A DNA stretch of 64,000 bases from Polydactylus sextarius. Its lineage: Eukaryota; Chordata; Actinopteri; Polynemidae. Each line of letters starts with the position of its first letter. Within the stretch, counting starts at the first letter, position 1. The position numbers were made by a program, and so were the translations under genes. Shown here piece after piece: positions 1 through 12,950 of this stretch. Under the pieces are notes generated by a model that saw only the letters and a program-made list of their open reading frames with translations, was not told the origin of the DNA and did not search any database. The DNA is taken from positions 15,225,159 through 15,289,158 of the forward strand of contig CM028919.1 in the NCBI GenBank assembly GCA_016801845.1. Reading direction: 5' to 3'.

Positions 1-1030
1 CTGTAATAGGTCACTGACCCTACTGAGAATATTGTATTTAAAATGTGTTTCTCATGGCTTGTATGCCCGAACCCTGTCGTGTATGCAATTTTTGCTGTCT
101 GCCAATTATATGAACGTGGGTTTGGGGTTGATGTGCGGGACATTTAAATACGTCTGTGGAAGGGAGTTGCATTCAAAGGTGCTTTTATCCCCCTGTGCAG
201 AGCACGCTCGAATGGTCTCTCCTCCTAAAATAGAGCCGGGAGGTGAATGCGGGGCTCGTGGGCCTTGCGTGGTGAATAATATGATCGTCTTCGTTTCAAC
301 TGTGGATTTACTTGTCATGTGAAGATACTGAAAACAGCAAACTACTACAAGGAAAATGGATCTTACCTGAACCTGCAGAGGTGGTGAGATTGGGTTTCCT
401 TCTGTGTGCGGAGCAGCATCTCATTACAGACTGGTTCTGTCATTGTTTCCAGAGGATAAGTTTTTGTATTGGACCGGTCCGGTCAACTTTACTACTGTTT
501 TTTTTCCCCTTTCTCGTTTTTTCATCGGGATCATTTCACTTATTTCACTGGACTTTGGGGACTATTGGGAATATTAACTGTGGCAGGGATTGTTGTTTAA
601 TGTAGAATAATGGCCTGTTTGATAAGTGTTGGGTGATTCTATTGTGAGATGTTACCTTGTTCAAAATACAGCGTAAACTCCAAATCTGTTTATTCTGTTT
701 CTGCATTTTTTCATATTACTGTGGATTAGATGTAGGGTGCAGGGTTTACTGTCTAGTACAGTGGTTAAAAAGCCAAAGCTAAAACAATAGTTTTTTTTAT
801 TTTTAATAATAAAATAAGAGCTGCCCGTGACAAAAAATAGCGTTGTGACATATCCCTCTAATTTAAACAGGTGAATTGTTATAAACTAACATCTGATTCA
901 GATGTTTTCTGATTTTATTATCTGGGGATTTAAATACACAAGAAAGACGTTATTTACCCACACAGAAAGAAATAAAAATAGTAACTGGACTCTTTTTTCT
1001 TGCACTCTACTGAATAAACACCAGGTGGCA
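1..1030 (+). other. Possible 3' UTR or intergenic DNA at the left edge
   Basis: No exon with credible coding sequence was recognised. The first 600 bases are less AT-rich than what follows and carry short open frames without recognisable domains. An AATAAA hexamer occurs on the plus strand near 1011, so this could be the end of a plus-strand transcript entering from the left. It could equally be plain intergenic DNA. Confidence 0.25.
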
Positions 1031-1034
1031 GCCT
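1019..1034 (+). promoter_or_regulatory. CTCF-like motif
   Basis: The bases caccaggtggcagcc match the CTCF core (CCA-CCAG-G/A-G/T-GGC-A/G) by eye, on the plus strand. No occupancy data exist here. A single match of this length is expected by chance now and then. Confidence 0.35.
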
Positions 1035-4000
1035 TCAATGTGGTTTTATTCTGGTTCTCCCTAACTTGAATGTATTTTTAAATGTTGTACTTACTGCACC
1101 ATGAACTCAGACTCATTGCCATTGTACAAATACAAAGAGATCGGGTGCAGTTCTTTCCAGAACAATTGGCATTCCAATTTTTTTTTAAGTCAAATTACAA
1201 ATTGACTCGAGACTAAATTTCTATGTACAAAATAAAAATAAAAATAAAGAATATGCATATTTGGCAAATATACCAGTTGCACAGGTTACATGCTGATAAA
1301 ATTTGGGAAATACTACTTCTAAGTCAGAGTGTTTAAAGTCGTACCCCGTTATGTGTACCGCCTGTGGATATTTGTTCTAATGGCTGGTAACGGCACTGTT
1401 CAGGTAACTGAAGGCCGAGTTATAGTTGCTGAGCTGAAATCAGAGGATCACCACCAACAGAATTCATCTTCTGCAAACCACAAATCACTGCTCTGCAACA
1501 AATTTGTTTTCAATCCATTTAGCAGATGCTTCAATACCAGATGAGCACAAACTAACATGGTGATGGCACCAGAGGGTCAGTCCATCAATCACCAAAATCA
1601 TTGGGAATCAAAATAATTATTAAAATTTCACAGCTTAAAGATTAAATATTTGTCAAGATATTTGAGTGATGACAAAGTTTTGCCCCGAGTATCAATACCC
1701 ATGATGTTATTTTCACTACATAATTTTGAAATCTTTATTTTATGTTCTGTTTTCTCTTGATTATCCTTTTTTTCCAGCCAGATCATTTTCCTCAATGTTG
1801 CTCTGTTTCTATACTGTTTGTATTGAACCAGCTTATTGACTGGACATAATACTGAAGTGGACACTAACATTTCTCCAGTGACAGATGTCTGACTTTAAGA
1901 CAAAATACCAAAAACAGCATCACCGTTGGCAGACCACATCAGGGACCTGTAGTACTGAAACACGCACCAAAGCTTGTCTAAATTTAGTTTTAATCCTTAA
2001 AATATAAAAAATAAGATCACTTATCTATAAAAATTAAAGGTTTAACACCAAAAAAACATCCATCCATAAAAGCACACACCATTTCTGGCAGTTGATTAGT
2101 ATTTTACAACTGAACATCTGCAGAGAGACAAATGTTTGTTAATCATAATAGATAATAAATGAATTTATCAAATTATTATTTAAATTTCTATTTATTCAGT
2201 ATCAGATCCAGATCACCTAAACCTCAGGAATGTTTTTAGCTTCCAACACTTTAGTTTTATTCCTCAAGTTCTGTGATCTGACATCTCTAAAGTTTCTGCT
2301 TCTACCACAGATTTACAAACTGTTAGTGTTTGTTTTGATATCATTTCCTTGATTTTGGAGACCTATCCTTATGGGATAGGTAGATAAGACACAGCTCTCA
2401 GATCTTACAACTAACACATAAAACTAAAAAATGGAAAATTATGGCTGAATGGCCGAAAACAGTTGCTTGACTTCCTTAGTCGGAGTCCAGCGGGTTAAGG
2501 TTTATGCCTCTTTTCTAATAAAGTTTTTACCAACATCGGCTCTCCCCAACGTTGTGTTTTATCTCCCTTGCTGTTGATTTTATACAACAACAGCCATTTG
2601 TGTGTTCTTCTGTTATTGATTGGATTTTTTCACTCAGGTCTTTGTTTCTATTTCTGTCTAAGGTCTTCACAGAGCTGCTCAGCGTCCACCCTGCAGCCTG
2701 GCAGCTTCAAACTACACAGCGCTTCACGCTCTGCTGCCAAGACATCAGAGCCCAGAGACCGTCAGGACTCGCTGCGACAGACCCACAGCAGAGTTCAACC
2801 AGAGTCCTCCTGTGTCTTAATGACTCAGGTTCGACTACAGTTTAAACAGGAAGAAAACTCTTGAAGTAAAGTTGACGCAAGCAGTTTTCAGCTCAGAGCT
2901 GAGTAATCTGAGCAAATCCTGATATTTTGGTTTCCCATTATGATCACATTTGTAAATATGTTTGGCTTACAGGTCATTTCTATTTCTAATTCTAATGAAA
3001 CAACTCACCGTCTCAATAGTACTTAAAAGTGAAACTAACTTTAATCGAGCAGCAGCAACCGTGACCACAAGTCATAAAACTGATAATGAGGTGTTGAAGT
3101 GGAAACTGCTCTGTAACTATTTTAAGTTTGTTACTACATCAAGACCTTGAGCTGCCTCGCACCAGATCAAGACGTGGGCTGTTGTTTAATAGTTTAAAAC
3201 TGAAACTTCTATTAAATAAACACCACCAAGTGTCCTTGTGTAAATACACTACAGGTAAAACAGTTTGTGTTTGATTTTCATGTCCTGACTGAACAGACAT
3301 TGTTACCAGAGCTGTAAGAGGTTGTAAATGACCCTGTTTCTTAAAGACACAACCAAGAATTGAGAAAGAAAAACTGTGGTTGCTATTCATCTTTACAGCT
3401 GCACACAACCAAAGTCTAATTTATCATAGGCCAAAACATGAAATTCATTGTAGTCACAGTGTTGTTAAAGATTAAAAAAATGTCTCACGTGAAACTTTGT
3501 TCAAGTAAAATTGAGTGAAAGATTTTCTTGATTTTTTTTTTTTTTTTTTTTTTGAGAGAGAGACTTTCTAAGCACTAGATATATAAATAAATACTACAAA
3601 TGAGTAAAAGGTGCTACATGTAAGTTATGTAAGTTAACATAAGAGGTGATTAAAATGATAAGATGGTTCATTTAGACTGGGTCTAGATGTTAACATGCTA
3701 ACGTTCTTTTCTACAACCTAATCAGTAAACAGCTGTTAATGCTAACATGCTACTGTCATGTAGCAATAGCAAAAATCTATACAAAGGACCTTTAATAAAA
3801 AACAATTTCTAAGAAATGTTTTAAAGACACTGGCAATTTTCATTTTTGCCCCTGACAATTTCATCACAGGTTATTTAATGTTTTTAAGATCAATGAATTC
3901 ATTTTTCTCCAACAGTCTTCAACTAACTGAAGCTTCAACAGTAACATACGTGTTACACTTAACATTTTAAAGTTTAGTTTAGTTTGTTTGAAATTCAAAC

Positions 4001-4413
4001 ACTAATGATACATCATTGTTCGACATCAAACAGCAACATTTTAACACAAATTTTTCTTTTTAAAATGTTGATGTTTGGGTTTTGGAGCTTGACATTTCTC
4101 ATACATATTAGTAACATAAAACTACGTATAAAAAAATGAATATTTCATTATTAAATTTTTGTAATTCTCAAATATCAATATCACTCTTAAAAATAGTGTT
4201 GCACATTATCATTATTGTTTACTACATATTTGTTTTAACAAGAATATAATTATAAATTCATTGCTCTGGCAGGAGCAGTAAAACGTTTCCTTTAAGAATA
4301 TTAGTCAGTTCATCTATTACTCCATCACTGATACACTGTGTACATCATTACTGTACTGTAGCAACATAAGAGTTTGAGTTTGTATTCAGCAGCGTCAGAT
4401 TAAGGCCCCGTCC
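1035..4413. other. Intergenic DNA and likely zbtb24 3' UTR
   Basis: This is AT-rich DNA without a recognised gene. The part adjoining 4413 is probably the 3' UTR of zbtb24, whose stop codon is at 4414-4416. A plus-strand AATAAA lies near 2516, and a poly-T run occupies about 3532-3554. One stretch, 2665-2856, is GC-richer and follows a good polypyrimidine tract; it is described separately as a weak exon candidate. Confidence 0.4.
2665..2864 (+). CDS. Weak candidate terminal exon, product unknown
   Basis: A pyrimidine-rich run ending in AG near 2662 or 2672 is followed by about 190 bases of GC-richer sequence. The frame ending in TGA near 2862 stays open for roughly 60 codons and is rich in Ser, Gln and Arg. 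A second frame is also open to about 2845, which argues against strong coding constraint. No domain is recognised and no partner exon was found upstream. It could be the last exon of an unidentified plus-strand gene or chance. Confidence 0.15.
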
Positions 4414-7400
4414 TCAGCTCTCCTGCGGGAGCCCGGTGGTGTACAGGTAGGAAACGGTTCCCGCCTGGATCTGAAATGTTTGTCCCTGGATGTGGTGGCT
4501 GGAGATCTGCTCACTGGTCTGGCTGATGGAGATGGGCTGACTGCTCTGGCTGCTGATGTGAATGGCCTGACTGTGCTGCTCTCTGCCCACCTGAGCGACG
4601 GTGAGCTGCTGGAGCGGCTGATGCATCACCTGCAGCTGCTGAACGGGTCTCTGTGCGATCTGAAGAGACTGTGGAGGAGCGTGGTGCGACTGCAGCTGCT
4701 CCATCGCCTCTTTACTCAGAGTGATGACATGCATCTGCTCCGACTGGTGCGGCATCGGTCCCTCTAGCATGCTGACGGTCTGAATCTGAGGGGCGTGGTC
4801 AACCACGGCGCTCTGAGCCACCAGAGCCACGTTCTGCACGTGTCCTGACGGTTGTGCGAGCAGAGTGAGTCTGGAGTGAGCCGGCTCAGCCGTCTCGCCC
4901 TCGGTGGTGATGATGCTGATCTCCTGGTCTTGACCCGGAACAAAATTAATGTTGTTGACGTCTCCGGTCACTACAAGCTGAATCTCCTGCTCAGAGCCGG
5001 ACGGTAACTGGTACTGCTGCAGCTGCAGGATGTTACGCACCTCCTGAGGAGCTGCTGAACCTTCAGCTGCTGTGTCCGACGAGGCCTCCGTGGACGCTGC
5101 TCTCTCCTTGCTGTGGGACTTGGTGTGTGTTTTCAGATTGTCCAGACGAGTGAACGAAAGGCTGCAAAAGGAGCAGGTGAAGGGTTTCTTTCCAGAGTGT
5201 GAGAGAACATGACGTCTTCTGGCGCTTGGGTCTGAGAATGATTTGTCACAGATGTTACAGTCGTATGGCTTCTCACCTCTGCAAAAGCCAAAACATTGTA
5301 TCTCTGAATGTTTCTGTGTTGTACGATTACACCGGCATTAACTGAAGAAGTCAAAATGAGAAAAAGAATCACATCACGTAAATATCTAGTTGGATCAAAG
5401 CCCCACAATCATAGCCCTATAAAAAGCTTCCTACAGTTTAAAGTCAAACAGATTTAAAACTTTTTAGGACTTTTTAAATGACAGAGTCAAATTTAATGTA
5501 ACTTAACACTGAAATCAGTGTTTGTATAAAGTATGTAAAAGTCCCACCACAGTAGAAGTACAGATACTAGAGTTTCATAAAAATGACTTTAGTAGAAGTT
5601 CAAGTCAGTGACGAGAATGTTACTAAAATAAATAGTTAATAAATAATTAAATAGTCTAAATTGGTGTGATTCTGTTTTGTCTCCACATTCCTGTAACAAC
5701 CGATGAGAGCAGAGCTGAAAACAACTGCATTAAAAATATTCGATTTAAGTCACTAGAAATTATACATTGTACACACCTGTAGCACCATTTGATCAATAAG
5801 TTAAAATAGAAATATCGATTGATTGTAGCAGCTTTGATTTCTCACCTGTGGATCCTGATGTGCGTCTGCAGCGTGCTCTTAGCCGTAAAACACTTCCCAC
5901 ATATTTCACACGTAAACGGCTTCTCACCTGAAAGAATTGCACATGAAAATGTATCGCTGCTTTAAGATCTTAATTACAGTTATAATTAATATCACTGTTA
6001 ATTACACTGTTGTAACATTGTGTCAATATCTCAGAGCTGTGGTTTTACCTGTGTGTGTCCTCAGGTGTTTCTTCAGCTGAGCTGTGTCCATAAACTTGTG
6101 ATGACACTGAGCACATTCTGGTAATGATTTACCTTCACTCAAAATAAAAAAGATGTAACTATATTATTCAGCCTGTAATGTTGCAGCGACTGAGGGGGAA
6201 GGTTTTGTTCTGACCTGTATGAACTCTGTAATGACTCTTCAGTTGCCTCTTCTGAGTGAAAGTTTTTCCACATTTATCACAGTCGAAGGATTTCACTTCT
6301 GTGAACATGTAAAACAAAATTAACATGATACATGAATATCATGGCTGACCAAGAATTAACGGCATCATAAAATAAAGACATAAACACCAGCTGTACCTTC
6401 GTGGAGGTTCATGTGCTCTTGCAGGGAGTGTTTGGTGCACAGAGCTTTGGAGCAGATCGTACAAACGAACGGTTTCTCTCCGGTGTGCATGCGCTGGTGA
6501 ACCAGCAGCGTGTGTTTCTGGGTAAAACTCTTCCCACAAATCAAGCACCGGTAAGGTTTCTCTCCTGTAGGATGACCAAGTAAAATACAGTGAAATTTAC
6601 TGGAGAATATACTGGTGACAACTCTGAATAACACTGAGGCTCAGTTCATTTGATTTGTGTTGAAAGACAGACGATCCAACTTAAAACTGAATCACATCTC
6701 TGATGGATGCAGTTTGTTTGTTTAATAAATCTTTGTCAGTCATAAACATGTGGATATTTACTGGACAGCAGCTTCCTATTTCACATGTTTAAGAATCAAT
6801 AGACTGTTAAAGAAAATGACTGTCAAAATGAACATTTGGAGCCAAGAGTTTTTCTTCTGACGATCGTAAAAATAACTGCTGCTTGATTTTCTAACAAATA
6901 TTAAAATGTATGAAGGTGATGTGATCAAATGTAGCTCCACAACAAACAGTGACAGATTTAAATTGAGATTTTGATGCAGACACCATTGACAAGAGAGAGG
7001 ATCCTGATATTACACATTTCAGGCAAAGCTGCAGTTAGTTAATCACAATAACCTGGAGTCGACCTGACAGATGCCAGATTCATAAACGCGTCTGTCTTGA
7101 GGATCATTCTTTTTTTTATTTGGAATTAAATCAGTAAAAACTATGATCATTGTAACAAACTCTTTTCTTTACAGGAGGGCATCTTGTTTCTTAATTATTG
7201 TAAATGAACTTGTGTCCATCCTGACAACTTGAATCACACCTCACATGCCTGATTACCTGTGTGAGTCCTTTGGTGAATCTTTAAAAAGAGGTGATTTTTA
7301 AACACTTTGTCACAGTCCTCACACCGAGCCTCTGTGTCAGGATATTTCCTTTTCCTTCCTCTTTTCCCAGGCTCCTTGTTTACACCGGTGTCGTGGTTAA

Positions 7401-8061
7401 CTTTGTAGCTTCTGAATTTCATCGGAGGCCTGATTTTGCGTTTGCTCTGCCGGCCCTGCTGTTCTCCCACGCAACAATCCGCGATGTCTTTAGGCGCAGA
7501 GTCAACGTCTACAACAACTCCAGCCTGTCCATCCTCTGAACTCTCAACTGGTGCAGTTCTCTCTTCCCGGTCCGTTACCTGCACATCTGAATTTTTCTTT
7601 GGCCGTCCTCGTTTGCGTTTTGACGCCTCAGCTTTGTCTACCTTCTCTTTGTCGCCTCCTGCAGCAGAGCGCGTGAGCTCGCCGAGCACCTTGACGAGGT
7701 CGTTGACCTCCATGAGATGAGCGGTGGCGAGGAGCTGCTCCGCCGTGTTTTCCTCCAGAGACACCTGAGCACTGTAGATGAACTCCAGCACGGCAGAAAA
7801 CATCTCGGCTGCCATGCCGCCCAGTTTGTAGAGGGACCGGCTGATGTGATCCTCTGATGTAAACATAAGGGAGAAGTACTCGCTGCTCGCTGCCAGCAGA
7901 GCTTTGTGAGCCTTAAAGTGAACGCCCTCCACAACAAAAGTGACATCGCACAGCAGCTCCCTTTTCCTGAGCTTGTCAAATTTGCTCAGGATGCTCTGCT
8001 GGTGTGAATCTGAGTGAAGGGCCATGAGTGATGAAGTGGTGGATGTGGTTGTCTGAGACAT
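4414..8061 (-). CDS. zbtb24: Zinc finger and BTB domain protein 24 (ZBTB24), six coding exons
   Basis: Coding exons, read on the minus strand, are 7257-8061, 6397-6564, 6215-6298, 6049-6132, 5846-5927 and 4414-5278. All junctions are GT/AG and keep one frame, giving 695 residues, close to the roughly 697 of human ZBTB24. A BTB/POZ domain (about residues 25-135, with LCDVTFVVEGVHFKAHKALL) is followed by an AT-hook (RKRGRPKK, about 149-156) and then eight C2H2 fingers spread over the six exons. The C-terminal tail is Gln-rich and contains the family-typical run EVRNILQLQ. The family member is a nuclear DNA-binding transcription regulator; in humans its loss causes ICF syndrome type 2 and hypomethylation of pericentromeric repeats. 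The start is the ATG at 8061, just upstream of the BTB fold and after an untranslated exon. Identification rests on finger order, AT-hook and length. Confidence 0.96.
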
Positions 8062-9240
8062 TTCCCTTTAACCTACTGTCCCACTTCTGTTCCTGAGGAA
8101 ATCAAATATAAAAAAGACTCAGTGAGTGAATTTAAACTGACTTTAAATTTAACCTTATCTTCATTTTAGTAACTTTAACAGCTGCAATAAAAGATATCTA
8201 ATGTCTTCAGTGGTTATTTTGTCTGACTTAATCCAAAACCAGGGCTGTTAACTTCAATGCTTGTCTCATTTATATAACCACCATTTTTTAAATTCAGTTA
8301 GTTTTCATATGAATGTATATTTACATAGTTTATTTGTTACATGTTTGAACCATAACTGGGGACACAACTGAAGAATAGCTACATATTAATCAATTATCAG
8401 CGTTTTTTCTCTCTAATATTGGGTCTGAAAAAATATATTGACCATATTCATCATCATATTGTATCGGCTGCAACAAACCTGCCAACAGCAGCACATGCTC
8501 ACAATAAGGAAACTGTAAAATAGTTATTTAAAACCATACTTTTTTTTTTTACTTTAAAAAAGTTTTTAAAAAGCCATCAACAAAATGGATAAAGTAACTT
8601 GTTCTTAAAAAACTTATTAAATAAGTGATCTGTGAAGTTGTGACTGATATTTTTCTACTTTCTGACAGTTTGTGGACTAAATAAACTGAGCCAGAAACAC
8701 GTGCAAACTTATTGATCTTTGATAAATGAATGAATAAAATCAATTTCGTCATCGTTTCACTATTAGTTCAAGAGACCACGTGCATAATTAGTTTTAAACG
8801 CTTAAATCGCTTTACACTCTTCGGTTTGTTTTATTCCGCATTTAATATTTTCTAAAACAATAATAAAAGTTTATCAGCTGATGTTTGTTAATAAACAACA
8901 TTTAAAACTCAAGTAAACAACTCGGCTGTTAGCTAACAAGCTAGCTCACATGGTGTCCAACCATTCACCGACCGCTCGTCTCAATCAGCGGTTGGAAACT
9001 CAACACAAACTCACAGACCGACGTCGTGTATCTTCACAACATTTGTGGGAGAAAAGGACCCGAGCGAAGCTCCGCGTAATTTAAAACACTGATCTTTTAG
9101 GACCTTACCTCCGCTCCTCCGGTCGTCGGAGCCGCTGGAGGACGGGACTTATCGCGAGATTATAACGTGATTTCCTCACAGCCGGTTGCTGTGACGCCTC
9201 ATTCGCTGTTGCCCCGGTGACATCATACGTCAGCGTGGCC
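8062..9240 (-). other. zbtb24: zbtb24 5' UTR exons and UTR intron
   Basis: An acceptor (tttcctcag on the minus strand) ends at 8093, so the first coding exon extends to 8092. A matching upstream donor (GGAG then gtaagg) lies at 9108/9109 in GC-rich sequence, implying an untranslated first exon from about 9235 down to 9109 and a UTR intron of about 1 kb. The intron is AT-rich and contains no other recognised gene. The exact transcription start is inferred. Confidence 0.65.
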
Positions 9241-9660
9241 GCCATATTGTAAGTGGCAAGTCCTAACCAGTAACTTAATTAGTAACCCTGACTAACGTAT
9301 TTCCAGTTGAATATTGTCACAAGAGGCAGAGGTTCTTCCTCTGGGACACTGACAGACTCAGTGTTGTTCTGGCCGCTGCTTGTAAAACCTGGACAACCCG
9401 GACATAGTTCAGTATCACTGACTCCTTAACGTTCAGAAATTAAATATACATTTCTTTACGTTTTTTGGAGGCTTGAGCTCGGGGATTAATAGCGCTATCT
9501 TACATGTCAACGTGGTTTTATTATGGACAAATACAACCATTAATAGTTCACCCTTACTTATGAAAGTGTCCTCCAGGGTCTACTTTACTTCTCTAGTTAA
9601 CTTTTAAACATTAATGACACTCACAATATGGCGGCGACGTCGACGTACGTTGCAGCTGAT
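9109..9660. promoter_or_regulatory. Divergent zbtb24/ddo promoter with two outward YY1-type motifs
   Basis: The 13-mer GCCGCCATATTGT occurs at about 9239-9251 and its exact reverse complement at about 9623-9635. Both match the YY1 element (AANATGGCGGC), which commonly sits just downstream of a start site in the sense of transcription. The left copy reads toward zbtb24 and the right copy toward ddo. CRE-like cgtca/tacgtc motifs flank both copies. This layout suits a CpG-containing bidirectional promoter, though start sites are inferred. Confidence 0.55.
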
Positions 9661-9701
9661 CACGAGGACTCTACGTCATTCTACGTCTAAGGCTGATAAA
9701 A

Positions 9702-9770
9702 TATAAATACCCAACAGCGGTGACGCCGGTTATGTCCAAACGGTGTGAATCATATGGTGTAAACATCGAG
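9702..9770 (+). promoter_or_regulatory. ddo: TATA-like box and candidate ddo 5' UTR exon
   Basis: TATAAATA lies at 9702-9709. About 60 bases later a good donor (ATCGAG then gtaggc) begins at 9771, so a short untranslated first exon around 9735-9770 could splice to an acceptor just upstream of the ddo start (for example gatacag near 10639 or gacacag near 10662). An ATG at 9732 would open a short upstream frame. The spliced structure is inferred. Confidence 0.35.
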
Positions 9771-10181
9771 GTAGGCGACGGTGTTTTACTGACAACTCGA
9801 CTGTTTTATTAACGTGTAAATGTTCGGACACACACGTCTGCTGCACCGTTTATGAACTACTGAGTAATTATTATTACGTCATTGAACACACACCACACCA
9901 TGCGCACGAGATTACCTTCTGCATTTGACCCATCGCAAAAATATTTATTTTACAGCTAAAGTTATTATCACAAAAGAAAAATGATTAGATTGTTAAATAT
10001 GGTGCATCACTGCAGTTTATCAAAGCAGCTAAAATTAATATTAATCATGTTGTTTAATGTTTGAACTTAAATAAAGAAAATGTAAGACGTTTTAACTGCA
10101 CCAACTGTTTTGTGATCTCATTTACAGTGTCTGTTAATATAAGTGTACAACCGCTCTGCTGTGTCAAAGGTCAACTCACAC

Positions 10182-10371
<190 letters not shown>

Positions 10372-10674
10372 AGGGGGGCAGAGGGAGTGAACTTACACAT
10401 AAAAACCGTGTAGGTTCATGTCTCCTACAGGTCAGAGCTTACATACTTTAAACACAAAACCAGCCAGGAGACACCACAGTGCTCTGCTGCCATGTCTAAC
10501 TCTAACCCAGATCTCTACTGTCTGTTCAGGTCATTAGACTGAAATGAGGCATCATGTCTTTGATCCTTGGACTGTGTGCAAGGTGGCTGGTTGTGGATTA
10601 ACTTTTTTATCAAAGGCCGTCTTGCTGCATTTGATACAGTTGTCCACTTGACTTGAGACACAGACCAGCTCGCG

Positions 10675-12126
10675 ATGAAAACTGTCAAAGTTGTGGTGGT
10701 TGGAGGTGGAGTGGTGGGCTTCTCCACTGCCGTCTGCATCGCTGAGGCTCTTCCTTCCTGCTCTGTCACTCTTGTAGCTGAGAAATTCAGCCCGGACACG
10801 ACCAGCGACGGAGCTGCAGGGATCCTGTTTGCTGCAAAGTTTCCAGGTATGTAACAACAATTATCTCAGAAAGGGAATTACAACCTCACAACCTACAACC
10901 TAGATATTCATCTATCATTCATCCTTTGAGTAAATATGCAGCACAGGTTAGTTTCACATGTTAAAGCAACTGATTTTACTGTATTTCTCTGTCAGATATT
11001 CCCTTGGAAAGACAACGGCACTGGTTCAGACACAGCTTTGATCACCTTTTGGCCATCGCTCAATCACAACAGTCCCCGGAGGCCGGAGTGATGCTGAGCT
11101 CTGGGTAACTATTGTCACGTAGTGTCACAAAAGCGGCCAGGTCTCTATAGAGCTTTTGGCGTGTGGTGATTTTCTTTTGATTTGTTTCCAGCTGGCAAAT
11201 TTTCAAAGAGGTTCCAGCAGATAAGAAGCCCTTCTGGTCAGAGTTTGTGATCGGCTTTCGACTCATGACCGACCGCGAACTGAAACGCTTCCCAGATCAC
11301 AAGTTTGGTCACGCATTCACCACCATTAAATGTGAATGTGTGAGCTACCTGCCATGGCTTGAGAGGAGGTTTGTTCTCCTCATTATTATGCTATGCATGA
11401 CTGTTACATTGTTCATATTTACTTACATTAATAGTAATTAACAAGTTACAATTTAAGTTAAGCTGTAATAAATCTACTATGTTCGAGCATTAAAACTTAA
11501 TATTAATGAATATTCGAGCATTGAATATTATAGTCTTTAAACCTATTGTTGTATTTGTTTCCTAAAGGTTTAGAAAAGCTGGAGGCCAAGTGCAAGAGCG
11601 GAAGATCAACAATCTGCAGGAATTAAGCAACAGTTACGATATTATTGTCAACTGTTCGGGTTTGGGCTCCAAAGAGCTGGTTGGTGACAGTCAGGTTTAC
11701 CCAGTGAGAGGCCAGGTCCTCAAAGTGGAGGCCCCATGGCTGCACCACTTCATCAGAGATGGAGACGGAAAAACCTACATCTACCCCGGCATCCAGAGCG
11801 TCACCATAGGAGGCACAAGGCAGGAGGGCGACTGGAGACTGCAGGTGGACGAAGGAGACACGAAGAGCATCCTGGAGCGCTGCAGCAGGCTGGAGCCGTC
11901 GCTCAGCAAAGCTAAGGTAATAGGCGAGTGGGTCGGTCTGAGGCCGAGCAGGAAGAACCCAAGGGTGGAGAGGGAACGGTTGCAGCTGCAGGGATGTGGA
12001 GTTCCTGTGGTGCACAACTACGGCCACGGAGGGTGGGGGGTCACTATCGCCTGGGGCACCGCGCTGGACGCAGTAGGGCTGGTGAGACAGTGTCTTCATG
12101 AGTTGCCTCCACAAGCTAAACTGTGA
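10675..12126 (+). CDS. ddo: D-aspartate oxidase (DDO), five exons with all coding sequence present
   Basis: Coding exons are 10675-10846, 10996-11104, 11192-11368 and 11568-12126, with consistent phases (1, 2, 2). They encode 338 residues, against about 341 in human DDO; any 5' UTR exon is additional. The N-terminus has the FAD-binding beta-alpha-beta signature VVGGGVVG (residues 8-15). Later come GWQIFKEVP, CECVSYLPWLERR, YPVRGQVLKV, TYIYPG (Tyr225), GGTRQEGD, VGLRP (Arg278) and YGHGGWG. Tyr225 and Arg278 fall at the numbering I recall for human substrate-binding residues. The protein ends in Ala-Lys-Leu, a PTS1-type peroxisomal signal. The enzyme oxidatively deaminates D-aspartate, and also D-glutamate and NMDA, to 2-oxo acid, ammonia and H2O2. 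D-amino-acid oxidase is the nearest alternative, but the SDGAAGIL, KCEC and YLPWLE segments favour DDO. An AATAAA at about 12213 is a plausible poly(A) signal. Confidence 0.95.
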
Positions 12127-12950
12127 GCGAAGACTTTAAATAACACGATACAATTACAAGATGTCAAAAAGTATTAGAAACAGTATTAGAAAACATATTG
12201 ACAAATCAGAAAAATAAACACAATGGTGATTTAATCAGCTGCAAAAACCGATGGATATGAGGAGTTTTTATAGATTTAACAGATTTTTTAACAGTAACAG
12301 TTTCACACATCGAAGGTCAGAAACATAAACTTTGTTAAGAGAAACAAACATTTATTCATGTGAAAGTAGAAGCTCAATTTACAGCCTTTTTTTTTTTTTT
12401 TTTTTTAGCTTTTTTAGTTTATATATCAAATAAAGCTTTATTCACTAAAGTAATGAAACTGATAAATTACTAATATAAAACTGATGTGAAAGAAACAATT
12501 ACAATTACATTTTTGTTAGATTGAAATTGTTCAACAATTTACACCTACGAACTGTACCTGCAATTGTGTCAATGACATAAAAATTCTGTATATTTTGTCA
12601 TTAATTAAAGTAAATTAACATGAATCAACAAACTTCTCTCATTAGCAGTGTTTTATTCAGATATTAAAGCTGCTTATCTGTTCAGGATTATTACAGTTGT
12701 TATTAACATTAAAATATAACAAGTGAAAATGTGTCTGCGAAAAAGACAGTAAGGCGCATTAAAAATAAAAAATAATGGAATAAAAAGTTAATAAATAACT
12801 GCAGTAATATTTGTATTTACAGTACAAACTGCATGAATCAACAAACAGTGACTGTAAACTGGTTAAATTTACAAAAAAACATTGGTAAAAATGGAAAAAT
12901 TAAGTTAAAATCCAAACCCTGAAAAAAAACACAGTCATTCATCCAACAGC
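12127..12950. other. Convergent 3' UTRs of ddo and sash1
   Basis: This AT-rich interval separates the stop of ddo (plus) from the stop of sash1 (minus). Plus-strand AATAAA hexamers occur near 12213 and 12428. Minus-strand AATAAA (tttatt on plus) occurs near 12652 and 12437. The 3' ends may therefore overlap. A poly-T run is at about 12388-12406. No coding sequence was seen, and in particular none resembling a second SAM domain for sash1. Confidence 0.7.

Noticed and set aside
4480..4767. 95-codon plus-strand frame over the last zbtb24 exon
   Set aside because: Antisense to the Gln-rich zbtb24 tail; CAG-rich codons leave the opposite strand open.
11623..12114. 163-codon open frame on the minus strand of ddo exon 5
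   Set aside because: It is an antisense shadow of a clearly coding ddo exon and has no recognisable domain.
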